NCBI RefSeq assembly: GCF_010093225.1
Contig: NZ_PDWM01000016.1
Location: 1 to 60,800, forward strand
DNA from: Pseudoxanthomonas koreensis
GTDB taxonomy: Bacteria; Pseudomonadota; Gammaproteobacteria; Xanthomonadales; Xanthomonadaceae
Length of the DNA: 60,800 nt
Reading direction: 5' to 3'
Shown: piece by piece, positions 25,690 to 31,645 of the stretch
How the letters are laid out: each line of letters starts with the position of its first letter
Numbering within the stretch: the stretch's first letter is position 1
Translations under genes and position numbers: made by a program
Notes under the pieces: generated by a model
Told to the model about the DNA's origin: nothing
Databases searched by the model: none
Seen by the model: only the letters and a program-made list of their open reading frames with translations

Positions 25690-26483
25690 GCGGCGCTCCT
25701 GTCGTTGTACCGGCCCTCGATGACCTTGGCGAAGTTCCCCGCCGTCACCAGCCAATCAAGCCCCGGCAGGAACGGGCGGCCGTTCTGCCCCTCACGCTTC
25801 CCGGTCAGGAACGGAGACGCCGCGCAGTGGGCGAAGAACCGGCGCCAGTAGTCCAGCGATTGCCGCTTGCGGTCCTCCCGCCACCGGGTCCGCAGCGCTG
25901 CCGCCCTTGCTCCATCCCAAACCTTCATCCGGGGGTTGGCGGGCATCAGCTCGTGGTACAGCGCGAGGATTTCGCCGTGCGGGCATGGCGGGATTCCGTC
26001 GTCGTCCGGCTTGCCCGGCGACAACGTAGCGATAGCTACGTTCTCTTGTATGGGGTCTGGGGTCTGGAGAGCTTTTTTCTGGGTTTCGTTTTCAATAACC
26101 GGAATGGAACCCAGCGAAAACCCACTGGGTTTTTCTTCGGAACCCAGTGGGTTTTTCTTCGGGCGACCACCGCGCTTCCCGTTCTCCCTTGCCGCCGCCA
26201 TCCGGCCACGGGCCTTTTCAATCTCCTCGTCAACCCTTCCGTTGTGGCGCAGGCCGTCCTCGGGATCGACCGGAAAGAAGCGGTCAGCCACCTTCTTGAC
26301 CGCAGTCTTGTCCGCTGCGGTGACAGCAGCGGCGATGACGTACAGGTCGCCCAGGTCGGCCGGCAGCGGTTCCTCGGTGGCGTAGTACTCCAGCAGCAGG
26401 CGCAGGTAGGCGCCGTGGTCCACCAGCGTCAGACGGCCGGTGTCTTTCAGGTAGTCGCCGGGGTACAGTTCGAAGTAGTTCAC
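25686..26483 (-). CDS. DUF1376-family replication protein
   Basis: 265 residues from a GTG overlapping the preceding stop (GTGA). NYFELYPGDYLKDTGRLTLVDHGAYLRLLLEYY is the DUF1376 (YdaU-like) winged-helix domain, followed by a basic region (GKRGGRPKK) and, after a low-complexity linker, a helical C-terminal domain. These proteins take the place of lambda O/P: they bind the origin and bring in the helicase encoded next. The linker is encoded by AT-rich DNA with tandem 22-bp repeats. Confidence 0.82.
   Translation of the reverse strand: MNYFELYPGDYLKDTGRLTLVDHGAYLRLLLEYYATEEPLPADLGDLYVIAAAVTAADKTAVKKVADRFFPVDPEDGLRHNGRVDEEIEKARGRMAAARENGKRGGRPKKNPLGSEEKPSGFSLGSIPVIENETQKKALQTPDPIQENVAIATLSPGKPDDDGIPPCPHGEILALYHELMPANPRMKVWDGARAAALRTRWREDRKRQSLDYWRRFFAHCAASPFLTGKREGQNGRPFLPGLDWLVTAGNFAKVIEGRYNDRSAA
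26080..26162. promoter_or_regulatory. Candidate replication origin: tandem iterons inside the DUF1376 gene
   Basis: Two head-to-tail 22-bp units at 26119-26140 and 26141-26162 differ at one base. Each contains a 13-base dyad AACCCA-N-TGGGTT. Further half-sites lie at 26108-26113 (AACCCA) and 26080-26085 (TGGGTT). The adjacent 26,030-26,110 DNA is strikingly T-rich for this genome. Lambda ori likewise lies inside its initiator gene. Confidence 0.55.
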
Positions 26484-26653
26484 GGCGCAGGCAACTCCAT
26501 CTGCGGCCCCGGCGCCCTGCGAGCCTCGGCACGGGCCATTTCTCGGGCGACCATCTCGCGGTGTTCGGCAACGTCCCGTGGCGTCACAGGCGGCGCATAC
26601 AGGTCGGACAGCAGCGCCAGGCACTCGGCGCACTTGGCGGCGTGGTCGGTCAT
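26480..26653 (-). CDS. Small hypothetical early protein with Cys-x2-Cys
   Basis: 57 residues from ATG at 26653. It has KCAEC near the start and a charged helical body (DVAEHREMVAREMARAEARR). Overlaps both neighbours by four bases. No function known. Confidence 0.45.
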   Translation of the reverse strand: MTDHAAKCAECLALLSDLYAPPVTPRDVAEHREMVAREMARAEARRAPGPQMELPAP

Positions 26654-26778
26654 CGGCGCACCGTCCTTGCATGGGAAGGGATGACCTGCTGGCTGCGCGC
26701 GTAGTCGCTGGACAGCTGGCCGGGGGCGAACACTCGCCACGGGTGGGTCTTGGGCTTGGCGGGCTGGGGAGTGGTCAT
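26650..26778 (-). CDS. Very small early protein
   Basis: 42 residues from ATG at 26778, between two coupled genes with ATGA overlaps at both ends. Sequence has HPWRVFAPGQLSSDYARSQQ. Only the packing supports it as real. Confidence 0.4.
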   Translation of the reverse strand: MTTPQPAKPKTHPWRVFAPGQLSSDYARSQQVIPSHARTVRR

Positions 26779-27400
26779 GCGGCCTCCTGGGCGGCGTCAA
26801 CGCCGCCCCACTGCGCGGCAATGGCGGCGGCGATGTTGGGGAGGGTCCGGCTGCGCTCTTTCCAGCGGTTCGGCCCAGGCGGCATCCGGTGGATTCGGGC
26901 CTCGGGCTCGGCGCCGACAGGAAGGCCAAGCGCCTCGCGGCACTCGTCGGCCGTCCGGTACGTCGGCACCAGCCTCGGCACGCCCCACAGCCACAGGCAG
27001 GTCGCCTTCGTCTCGTAGTGGCCGAACATCCACGGCTGGATCACCTGGTCAGGCTTGCGGAACAGCGACGACATGACCGAAACGGGATGCTCGAAGTAGC
27101 CGCCCGGGATGTGCCGCGACCGACGCCATCCGTTCATCCACAGAGACGCGCTGGCATAGAACCGGCCGTCCAGCTTCTTGGCGGCGAAGTGCTTGGCCCC
27201 GGACACCGAAGCATCGGTGCAGGGGAAGTGGAAGCCGGCGAAGTCCCACGGGAAGTCGATCACGTCGAACACGTCGCCTTGGTAGTGCGGGCCGGGCGCA
27301 TCGGTCGGGAGCAGGTCACAGCTCATAGCCTCGTGCCCCCCCCTATGAATGCGTCGCGCACCGCGCCGGACGATTCGCAGCCAATCAGGACGCGCTTCAT
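26775..27400 (-). pseudogene. Cytosine-methyltransferase-like phage protein, frameshifted at a run of eight G
   Basis: The reading frame starts at ATG 27400, overlapping the upstream stop as ATGA, and encodes MKRVLIGCESSGAVRDAFI, a Rossmann-type nucleotide-binding start. A run of eight G (minus strand, 27343-27336) puts it out of frame. One more G, or two fewer, would join it to HEAMSCDLLPTDAPGPHYQGDVFD and onward to GPNRWKERSRTLPNIA at the end. The joined ~208-residue protein matches phage proteins with a C5-methyltransferase-like fold (FPCTDASVSGA at the PC motif). As read, translation could restart at ATG 27326 to give 183 residues. Confidence 0.75.
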
Positions 27401-27777
27401 GCGGCGACCCCCCACGCAGCCAAGCAGGCATCGGCCGCACGGTCCGCCTCGTCGCGCTGGATCAGCAGGCCGCGATTGCGCGCCTCGCTCTCGACCCGCT
27501 CGCGGTACTGCGCCACCAGGTTGCAGCCGGTCGCAAGTGCAAACCGATGCAGGCGGGCCGGCGGCATGGCGCGCTTGTTCGTCTCGCTGGCGATTTCGGA
27601 CAGGCAGCTATCGCCCTTCCATCCGCACAGGAGGGCGACCGTGAGCTGGTCGCGCCCATGCAGTACGCGGGCGATCCGCAGGCACTTCCGCACCGCATCG
27701 GCCTCTGACCGCACGGCCATGACGACGCCGAGTGGAGCGTCTAGGGGAAGTTCGCGTTGGTTCGCGCCGGCTCGCAT
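27397..27777 (-). CDS. Early-left protein of unknown function
   Basis: 126 residues. Helical, with a possible helix-turn-helix near LSEIASETNKRAMPPARLHRFA. Its ATG lies 25 bases below a strong terminator and has no ribosome-binding site, so expression probably depends on readthrough from the Cro promoter. No family recognised. Confidence 0.5.
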   Translation of the reverse strand: MRAGANQRELPLDAPLGVVMAVRSEADAVRKCLRIARVLHGRDQLTVALLCGWKGDSCLSEIASETNKRAMPPARLHRFALATGCNLVAQYRERVESEARNRGLLIQRDEADRAADACLAAWGVAA

Positions 27778-27801
27778 GGATTCGCGTCTCGTTTTGGGTA
27801 C

Positions 27802-27831
27802 AAAAAAGGCCCGACCCCGAAGGACCGAGCC
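27802..27831 (-). terminator. Early-left intrinsic terminator
   Basis: Minus-strand 10-bp stem GGCTCGGTCC/GGGTCGGGCC (three G-U pairs) with a TTCG loop, then six T. It separates the Cro-proximal genes from the replication block, like lambda tL/tR1. Confidence 0.82.
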
Positions 27832-27948
27832 ATGCTTGATCTAGTGCGAACCGCCCCGCAGAACGTGACCGTCCTGATCTGGATTGCCGGGGGCGTTGTG
27901 GCCGCGCGACGGGTCGGCGGCAGGGTCGTGGTGCGGAGGGTGCGGTGA
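27832..27948 (+). CDS. Possible tiny protein
   Basis: 38 residues, ATG seven bases after AAGGA, which lies in the terminator stem. A hydrophobic centre (NVTVLIWIAGGVV) and basic tail (RRVGGRVVVRRVR). Weakly supported. Confidence 0.3.
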   Translation: MLDLVRTAPQNVTVLIWIAGGVVAARRVGGRVVVRRVR

Positions 27949-28000
27949 GCCGTGGACCGGGTAGGATTGGCCGATCACACCGCGCCCAAAGGGGGCAGCT

Positions 28001-28222
28001 ATGTCGCAAGACCTGGAAAGCCGAGTCGCGCAGCTGGAAGCCGAAGTGAATGTGCTGCGGGCGTACACGCAGGCATTACTCGGATTCGTCCCAAGGACCC
28101 CACAGGGAACGGAGTGGATCGCGTCGGTCAACCGAAGGCTGTTCAATGGAGCCTCCGAGCAGACCGCGCTGGCCCTGAAGCACATGAACTCGATGAGTCA
28201 CACGGCGGCGTTTCGAGGTTAA
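28001..28222 (+). CDS. Small coiled-coil protein
   Basis: 73 residues with AAAGGGGG ahead of the ATG. The N-terminal ~30 residues (DLESRVAQLEAEVNVLRAYT) form a heptad coiled coil. It runs opposite to the early-left operon and its 3' end overlaps an oppositely oriented gene by 80 bases. Function unknown. Confidence 0.55.
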   Translation: MSQDLESRVAQLEAEVNVLRAYTQALLGFVPRTPQGTEWIASVNRRLFNGASEQTALALKHMNSMSHTAAFRG

Positions 28223-28352
28223 GCAGCTCCTGCGCCTCGCCCATTACCCGCCGCCACTCCGCATCCTCTGCGGCAGTCGGCCGCATAAGCCAAGCCGCGA
28301 CGGCACGGATGCTGTCGCGCACCCAGACCCGGGGATTCCAGTGGTCAGCCAT
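28143..28352 (-). CDS. Small hypothetical early-left protein
   Basis: 69 residues with GGGGAGGG five bases before the ATG. Segment MRPTAAEDAEWRRVMGEAQELL is typical of small phage early proteins. Its 3' end is antisense to the coiled-coil gene on the plus strand. Function unknown. Confidence 0.5.
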   Translation of the reverse strand: MADHWNPRVWVRDSIRAVAAWLMRPTAAEDAEWRRVMGEAQELLNLETPPCDSSSSCASGPARSARRLH

Positions 28353-28426
28353 TGCCGCCCTCCCCGGCTGGGCCGTTGTGGCGGCAACTCGCGTAAGCTG
28401 CCTCCGGGGCGCAACTGGAGACACTG

Positions 28427-28693
28427 ATGAGCAGCACGGAAAGGGCCGCTGCGGCCCTAATGGCACGAATGGACGTGGCGGAGACCCTGTTGAAGGTCAT
28501 CATCACGAACCACCCGGACCCGAAGATCCTTGCCGCCCACTGGGAGGCATTGCTTCCGACGATGGCGGATGCTGGGTTCGATCTTCAGCTGGACGTTCCG
28601 TTCTACAAGGACACGTATCAGAAGAAGCTGGCCGAGTTCTCAGCACTGCTTCGGTTACTTGCCGACAACGCAGGGCGGCAACCTCGGCCTTAA
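28427..28693 (+). CDS. Small hypothetical helical protein
   Basis: 88 residues, helical throughout (ERAAAALMARMDVAETLLKVII, YQKKLAEFSALLRLLADNA). Transcribed against the Cro operon and antisense to the gene at 28503-28808. Function unknown. Confidence 0.5.
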   Translation: MSSTERAAAALMARMDVAETLLKVIITNHPDPKILAAHWEALLPTMADAGFDLQLDVPFYKDTYQKKLAEFSALLRLLADNAGRQPRP

Positions 28694-28808
28694 GCGATTC
28701 AATTGCCTGGCTGAGCGCCAGGATTTCCCGGCACACCCAGTCGAAGCCAAGACCGGACGCACGGTCAGGACGGCGGCTGCGCTGCAGCCACGCGAAGGGG
28801 TTACGCAT
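28503..28808 (-). CDS. Possible Cro-coupled small protein
   Basis: 101 residues, start overlapping the Cro stop by eight bases. The first ~50 residues look genuine: a basic stretch (LQRSRRPDR) and a coiled-coil (ALSQAIESLKAEVAAL). The rest lies antisense to the plus-strand gene and is low in coding character, so one of the two may be wrong or they compete. Confidence 0.4.
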   Translation of the reverse strand: MRNPFAWLQRSRRPDRASGLGFDWVCREILALSQAIESLKAEVAALRCRQVTEAVLRTRPASSDTCPCRTERPAEDRTQHPPSSEAMPPSGRQGSSGPGGS

Positions 28809-29040
28809 TGGCGTTCTCCTTGGGTTGGCCCGGGGCTGGGCCGAAGATCAGGCCGACGCGGCAGACTTCGCCGCTGGTGCCTCGCTCGATCTGAGTTGCC
28901 CACTCCGGCGTGTAACCGAGCTGGCCGTTCTCCCACTGCGACACGCGACTCTGGGAGACGGGCCTGCCGTAGCGGGAAAGTTGGGCGGCAAGCTCGACCT
29001 GGGACAGGCCCTTGTTCGTGCGATAGGTGCGAAGGTCCAT
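28801..29040 (-). CDS. Cro-like repressor (HTH_3)
   Basis: 79 residues. A helix-turn-helix of the Cro/CI class spans LSQVELAAQLSRYGRPVSQS and continues SRVSQWENGQ. It is the first gene read leftward from the divergent control region, so it is the lytic-side regulator. The ATG lies seven bases past the -10 box, giving a message with no leader. It faces the repressor gene across six-operator control DNA. Confidence 0.82.
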   Translation of the reverse strand: MDLRTYRTNKGLSQVELAAQLSRYGRPVSQSRVSQWENGQLGYTPEWATQIERGTSGEVCRVGLIFGPAPGQPKENANA

Positions 29041-29075
29041 GGGCGCATATTAGCGCCCCTAATCCACACATTCAA
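29041..29075 (-). promoter_or_regulatory. Early-left promoter (Cro promoter)
   Basis: On the minus strand -35 TTGAAT (29075-29070), a 17-base spacer and -10 TAATAT (29052-29047), then six bases to the Cro ATG. One operator covers the -10 and another the -35. Confidence 0.72.
29049..29063. promoter_or_regulatory. Repressor operator O1
   Basis: ATTAGCGCCCCTAAT, dyad ATTAG-N5-CTAAT, overlapping the -10 of the early-left promoter. Confidence 0.75.
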
Positions 29076-29088
29076 CAGGGGCGCTAAT
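29074..29088. promoter_or_regulatory. Repressor operator O2
   Basis: On the minus strand ATTAGCGCCCCTGTT, 25 bases from O1 on centre. It overlaps the -35 boxes of both divergent promoters. Confidence 0.72.
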
Positions 29089-29123
29089 TGAATTTGCCTA
29101 TCGCCAGAATTAGCGTTCCTGAT
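29088..29123 (+). promoter_or_regulatory. Repressor maintenance promoter
   Basis: -35 TTGAAT (29088-29093), 17-base spacer, weak -10 TAGCGT (29111-29116), then seven bases to the repressor ATG at 29124. Leaderless like lambda PRM. Confidence 0.5.
29109..29123. promoter_or_regulatory. Repressor operator O3
   Basis: ATTAGCGTTCCTGAT, abutting the repressor ATG and covering its -10 box; suited to autorepression. Confidence 0.65.
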
Positions 29124-29657
29124 ATGGCCGACAAGAAGTCAGACAGGTCCGCGAAGCCGACTCCGCTTGATAAGGAGACGGCCGAAACCCTCACGCGGCT
29201 ATGGAACGAGTACCGAAGGCAGAACCTATCGGCGAGCGGAAAGCCGCCGACCCAGGCGGTGCTGGCGGAAGCTACCGGCTACACGCAGAGTGCGATCAGC
29301 CAATACCTAAACGGGTACCTGAAGTTCGGCTACGGGGCGGTGCTGAAGTTCGCCAGGTTCTTCGGGGTGTCGCCATCGGAGATCCGCCCCGACCTGGACG
29401 CCTTACCCGACGCGCCCGGACAGGATACCGGCTTGCTGATCGCGAGGCTGGAGAACGACATCGACGCCCTCCAGTTCGCGCTGGGCGCCGTCCTTACTGT
29501 GATGGCTCGGCACCGACCAGCCGAAGCTGAGGAACTGGCCGCGCAGCTTGCGAAGGTGCCTGCGAAGTTCCAGGACCGGGGCCTTGTGCCGGCACTGCAG
29601 CAAGCCTTGGGGCAGAAGGCGCCCGCGAAAAAGGCAGCGGGGCGCGCCGCCGCTTAG
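29124..29657 (+). CDS. Lysogeny repressor (CI-like, HTH only)
   Basis: 177 residues from ATG 29124; a TTG at 29088 is in frame but would place the operator inside the gene. The helix-turn-helix is TQAVLAEATGYTQSAISQYL, followed by FARFFGVSPSEIRPDL as in XRE-type repressors. A helical region (LIARLENDIDALQFALGAV) may dimerise. There is no S24/LexA peptidase domain, so classic RecA-stimulated self-cleavage is not expected. The C-terminus is Ala/Lys-rich. It should bind the ATTAG operators and silence both early promoters. Confidence 0.8.
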   Translation: MADKKSDRSAKPTPLDKETAETLTRLWNEYRRQNLSASGKPPTQAVLAEATGYTQSAISQYLNGYLKFGYGAVLKFARFFGVSPSEIRPDLDALPDAPGQDTGLLIARLENDIDALQFALGAVLTVMARHRPAEAEELAAQLAKVPAKFQDRGLVPALQQALGQKAPAKKAAGRAAA

Positions 29658-29724
29658 CAGCCCTAAGCTCCTGAATCTGTTGGCAGAAGGCAACAAAGGG
29701 GTCTTCGGTATCGTGGTTTGCCAT
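29494..29724 (-). CDS. Possible antisense small gene over the repressor 3' end
   Basis: 76 residues with AGGGAGGG six bases before the ATG. The first ~29 residues (NHDTEDPFVAFCQQIQELRA) look protein-like; the rest lies opposite the repressor gene and is probably constrained by it. May be a shadow. Confidence 0.25.
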   Translation of the reverse strand: MANHDTEDPFVAFCQQIQELRAAKRRRAPLPFSRAPSAPRLAAVPAQGPGPGTSQAPSQAARPVPQLRLVGAEPSQ

Positions 29725-29786
29725 GGTGCCCTCCCTGTGGGGCCATCATCCAAGCCGGTTGGCGCAGAAGCTGAGACGGAGGAAAC

Positions 29787-30269
29787 ATGCGCGTACTTGT
29801 GATCGCTGGAGCCATCCTTGCCTCAGGCGCAGCCGCCGCCCAAGGGCAAGCGCCCTATTGCCTGCATAGCAACGCGGGGCCCGTCCTATGCCAGTACCAC
29901 ACTGTGGGACAGTGCGGATCGGCAGCGCGGACCCTTGGGGGCATGTGTGCACCCAATACCGGCGTTCAGCAGCGCCAGCAAATCCAGCTACAGACGGTGC
30001 CGCAGGTGAGCCCCCTCGCGGGGTATGAGTACGTGCGGGCGCAAGGCGAGGCCGGCGCGCGACGGGCAAGAGAGGAACAGGAGCATCGCGCCAGGATGGA
30101 ACTGCTCCAGGCGCAAACGCAGGCTGCGCAAGCTCCGGTCTACATGGGCAGCCCAGAGCCCGCGCCCGCTGGCAAGCGCGTTCTCTATAGCTGTCGGACC
30201 AGCGAAGGGAAAGAGAACATCACCGAGCAGCCATTCGTCGGTTGCATGGTCTACAGCGTAAGTGACTGA
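29787..30269 (+). CDS. Secreted Cys-rich protein (DUF3551-like), possible lysogenic-conversion gene
   Basis: 160 residues. A signal peptide (MRVLVIAGAILASGAAAAQG) leads into YCLHSNAGPVLCQYHTVGQC and GGMCAPN, a pattern like DUF3551 secreted proteins. A helical Gln-rich segment and a second Cys pair follow. It lies just downstream of, and in the same direction as, the repressor gene, so it may be expressed in lysogens. Function unknown. Confidence 0.55.
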   Translation: MRVLVIAGAILASGAAAAQGQAPYCLHSNAGPVLCQYHTVGQCGSAARTLGGMCAPNTGVQQRQQIQLQTVPQVSPLAGYEYVRAQGEAGARRAREEQEHRARMELLQAQTQAAQAPVYMGSPEPAPAGKRVLYSCRTSEGKENITEQPFVGCMVYSVSD

Positions 30270-30279
30270 TCCGTCGCTT

Positions 30280-30294
30280 ATTCGCGCCCCTAAT
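30280..30294. promoter_or_regulatory. Repressor operator O4
   Basis: ATTCGCGCCCCTAAT, one base from O1, ten bases after the secreted-protein stop and 68 bases upstream of O5 on centre. Confidence 0.65.
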
Positions 30295-30347
30295 AGCCCT
30301 TGACTATCGGCCCAGCAGGGTTCGATTGAAACAATCCTCGAAGAAAT

Positions 30348-30362
30348 ATTAGCGCCCCTGTT
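30348..30362. promoter_or_regulatory. Repressor operator O5
   Basis: ATTAGCGCCCCTGTT, identical to O2, touching the -35 of the early-right promoter. Confidence 0.72.
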
Positions 30363-30395
30363 GCTTTAAGAAATAAGGGCCGCTAATCTACTCCC
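30361..30395 (+). promoter_or_regulatory. Early-right promoter
   Basis: -35 TTGCTT (30361-30366), 17-base spacer, -10 TAATCT (30384-30389). Same architecture as the early-left promoter. The predicted transcript starts near 30396 and leads to the first gene at 30428, preceded by GGGAGAATGAG. Confidence 0.65.
30373..30387. promoter_or_regulatory. Repressor operator O6
   Basis: ATAAGGGCCGCTAAT, 25 bases from O5 on centre, overlapping the -10 box. Confidence 0.62.
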
Positions 30396-30427
30396 ATGCC
30401 CCCACCACGGCGGGCAGGGAGAATGAG

Positions 30428-31297
30428 ATGGCCGCTCGCAAGACCAAGACCGCCGAAGCCACCGGCGAAGTCATCCAGACCTACAAGGGCTTCGGCCTGG
30501 ACTGGAAGTGTCGTGATTTCCAGTTCGAGGTCGGCGGGGAGTACGAGCTGGCCGGTGAAGTGGCCGCGTGCAAGGCCGGCTTCCACGCCTGCGAATACCC
30601 GCTGGACGTGCTGAGCTACTACCCGCCGGGCACGAGCCGCTACGCACTGGTCGAGCAATCCGGCGACCTGAGCCGCCACAGCGGCGACTCCAAGGTCGCC
30701 AGCCGGCGCATCAAGGTCGTCGCGGAAATCGGCATCCCGGGGCTGGTCAAGGCGGCTGTCGAGTACACCTTCAAGCGTGCCACGCCGAGCAATACGTCGG
30801 TGGCCACGGCTGAGCGCGAGAGCGCCAGCGCGACGGGCTACCGGGGCGCGGCCAGCGCGACGGGCGACCAGGGCGCGGCCAGCGCGACGGGCGACCGGGG
30901 CGCGGCCAGCGCGACGGGCAACTGGGGCGCGGCCAGCGCGACGGGCTACCAGGGCGCGGCCAGCGCGACGGGCTACCGGGGCGCGGCCAGCGCGACGGGC
31001 GACCAGGGCGCGGCCAGCGCGACGGGCGACCGGGGCGCGGCCAGCGCGACGGGCAACTGGGGCGCGGCCAGCGCGACGGGCTACCGGGGCGCGGCCAGCG
31101 CGACGGGCAACTGGGGCGCGGCCATGTCATCCGGCTATGCCGGCAAGGTCATGGGCAAGGATGGCAATGCCCTGTTCCTTGTCGAGCGCAACGACGACTA
31201 CGAAATCATCGCAACGTGGGCGGGTATCGCGGGCCGGGACGGGATCAAGGCCGATACGTGGTACACGCTACGCGGCGGCGTGCCGGTGGAGGCCTGA
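30428..31297 (+). CDS. Repeat-solenoid protein with DUF7666-like N-terminus
   Basis: 289 residues, first gene of the early-right operon. The N-terminal ~115 residues ([42 protein letters not shown]) match a phage domain that accompanies such repeats. Residues ~132-232 are 11 near-identical nine-residue repeats GAASATGxx, where xx is YR, DQ, DR, NW or YQ. A ~50-residue C-terminal cap follows ([25 protein letters not shown]). The repeats probably fold as a beta-solenoid. Function unknown; strong early expression suggests a host-takeover or defence-related role. Confidence 0.65.
   Translation: MAARKTKTAEATGEVIQTYKGFGLDWKCRDFQFEVGGEYELAGEVAACKAGFHACEYPLDVLSYYPPGTSRYALVEQSGDLSRHSGDSKVASRRIKVVAEIGIPGLVKAAVEYTFKRATPSNTSVATAERESASATGYRGAASATGDQGAASATGDRGAASATGNWGAASATGYQGAASATGYRGAASATGDQGAASATGDRGAASATGNWGAASATGYRGAASATGNWGAAMSSGYAGKVMGKDGNALFLVERNDDYEIIATWAGIAGRDGIKADTWYTLRGGVPVEA
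30824..31123 (+). repeat. 27-bp tandem repeat array inside the solenoid gene
   Basis: About 11 units with consensus GCCAGCGCGACGGGC plus two variable codons and GGCGCG. A four-unit block (YR-DQ-DR-NW) occurs twice, showing recent block duplication. Copy number is likely unstable. Confidence 0.9.
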
Positions 31298-31300
31298 GCC

Positions 31301-31645
31301 ATGGCCACCTACCCCGACTACAGCCGCTTCCCCGGTCCGGGCGACCTGCCGGGCGACAGCAGCCACCCGAACAGCCCGGACTACAGCGAGCCGGCGTTCT
31401 GCATGGACGACGCCATCCGCAATGTGGCATCGCTTGACGGCGAGGCGGAGGAACTGGCGGCGCACCTGATCGAGGCGCTTCCGGCGCTGCGGTGGATCGC
31501 GCAGAACGTCGAGCTGCCGCGCATCGTCGGCAACCACTTCGCCAGCTACCGGGCCGACTTTGCCGCCCTGCTGGCCCGCACCGAAAGCCTGCACAAGGCC
31601 GTGGACGCCGAGCTGGAAGCGCTGAATGGGAGGGCTGCGGCATGA
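31301..31645 (+). CDS. Early-right hypothetical protein
   Basis: 114 residues. A Pro/Asp-rich N-terminus ([16 protein letters not shown]) then a helical body (EEFLAH-type segment [16 protein letters not shown]). Set between two repeat-solenoid genes and overlapping the next by four bases. Function unknown. Confidence 0.55.
   Translation: MATYPDYSRFPGPGDLPGDSSHPNSPDYSEPAFCMDDAIRNVASLDGEAEELAAHLIEALPALRWIAQNVELPRIVGNHFASYRADFAALLARTESLHKAVDAELEALNGRAAA

Noticed and set aside
30396-30614. Leaderless 72-codon open frame at the early-right promoter
   Set aside because: It is out of frame with, and mostly inside, the first early-right gene and has shadow-like composition; the ATG position may be coincidental or a relic of promoter duplication.
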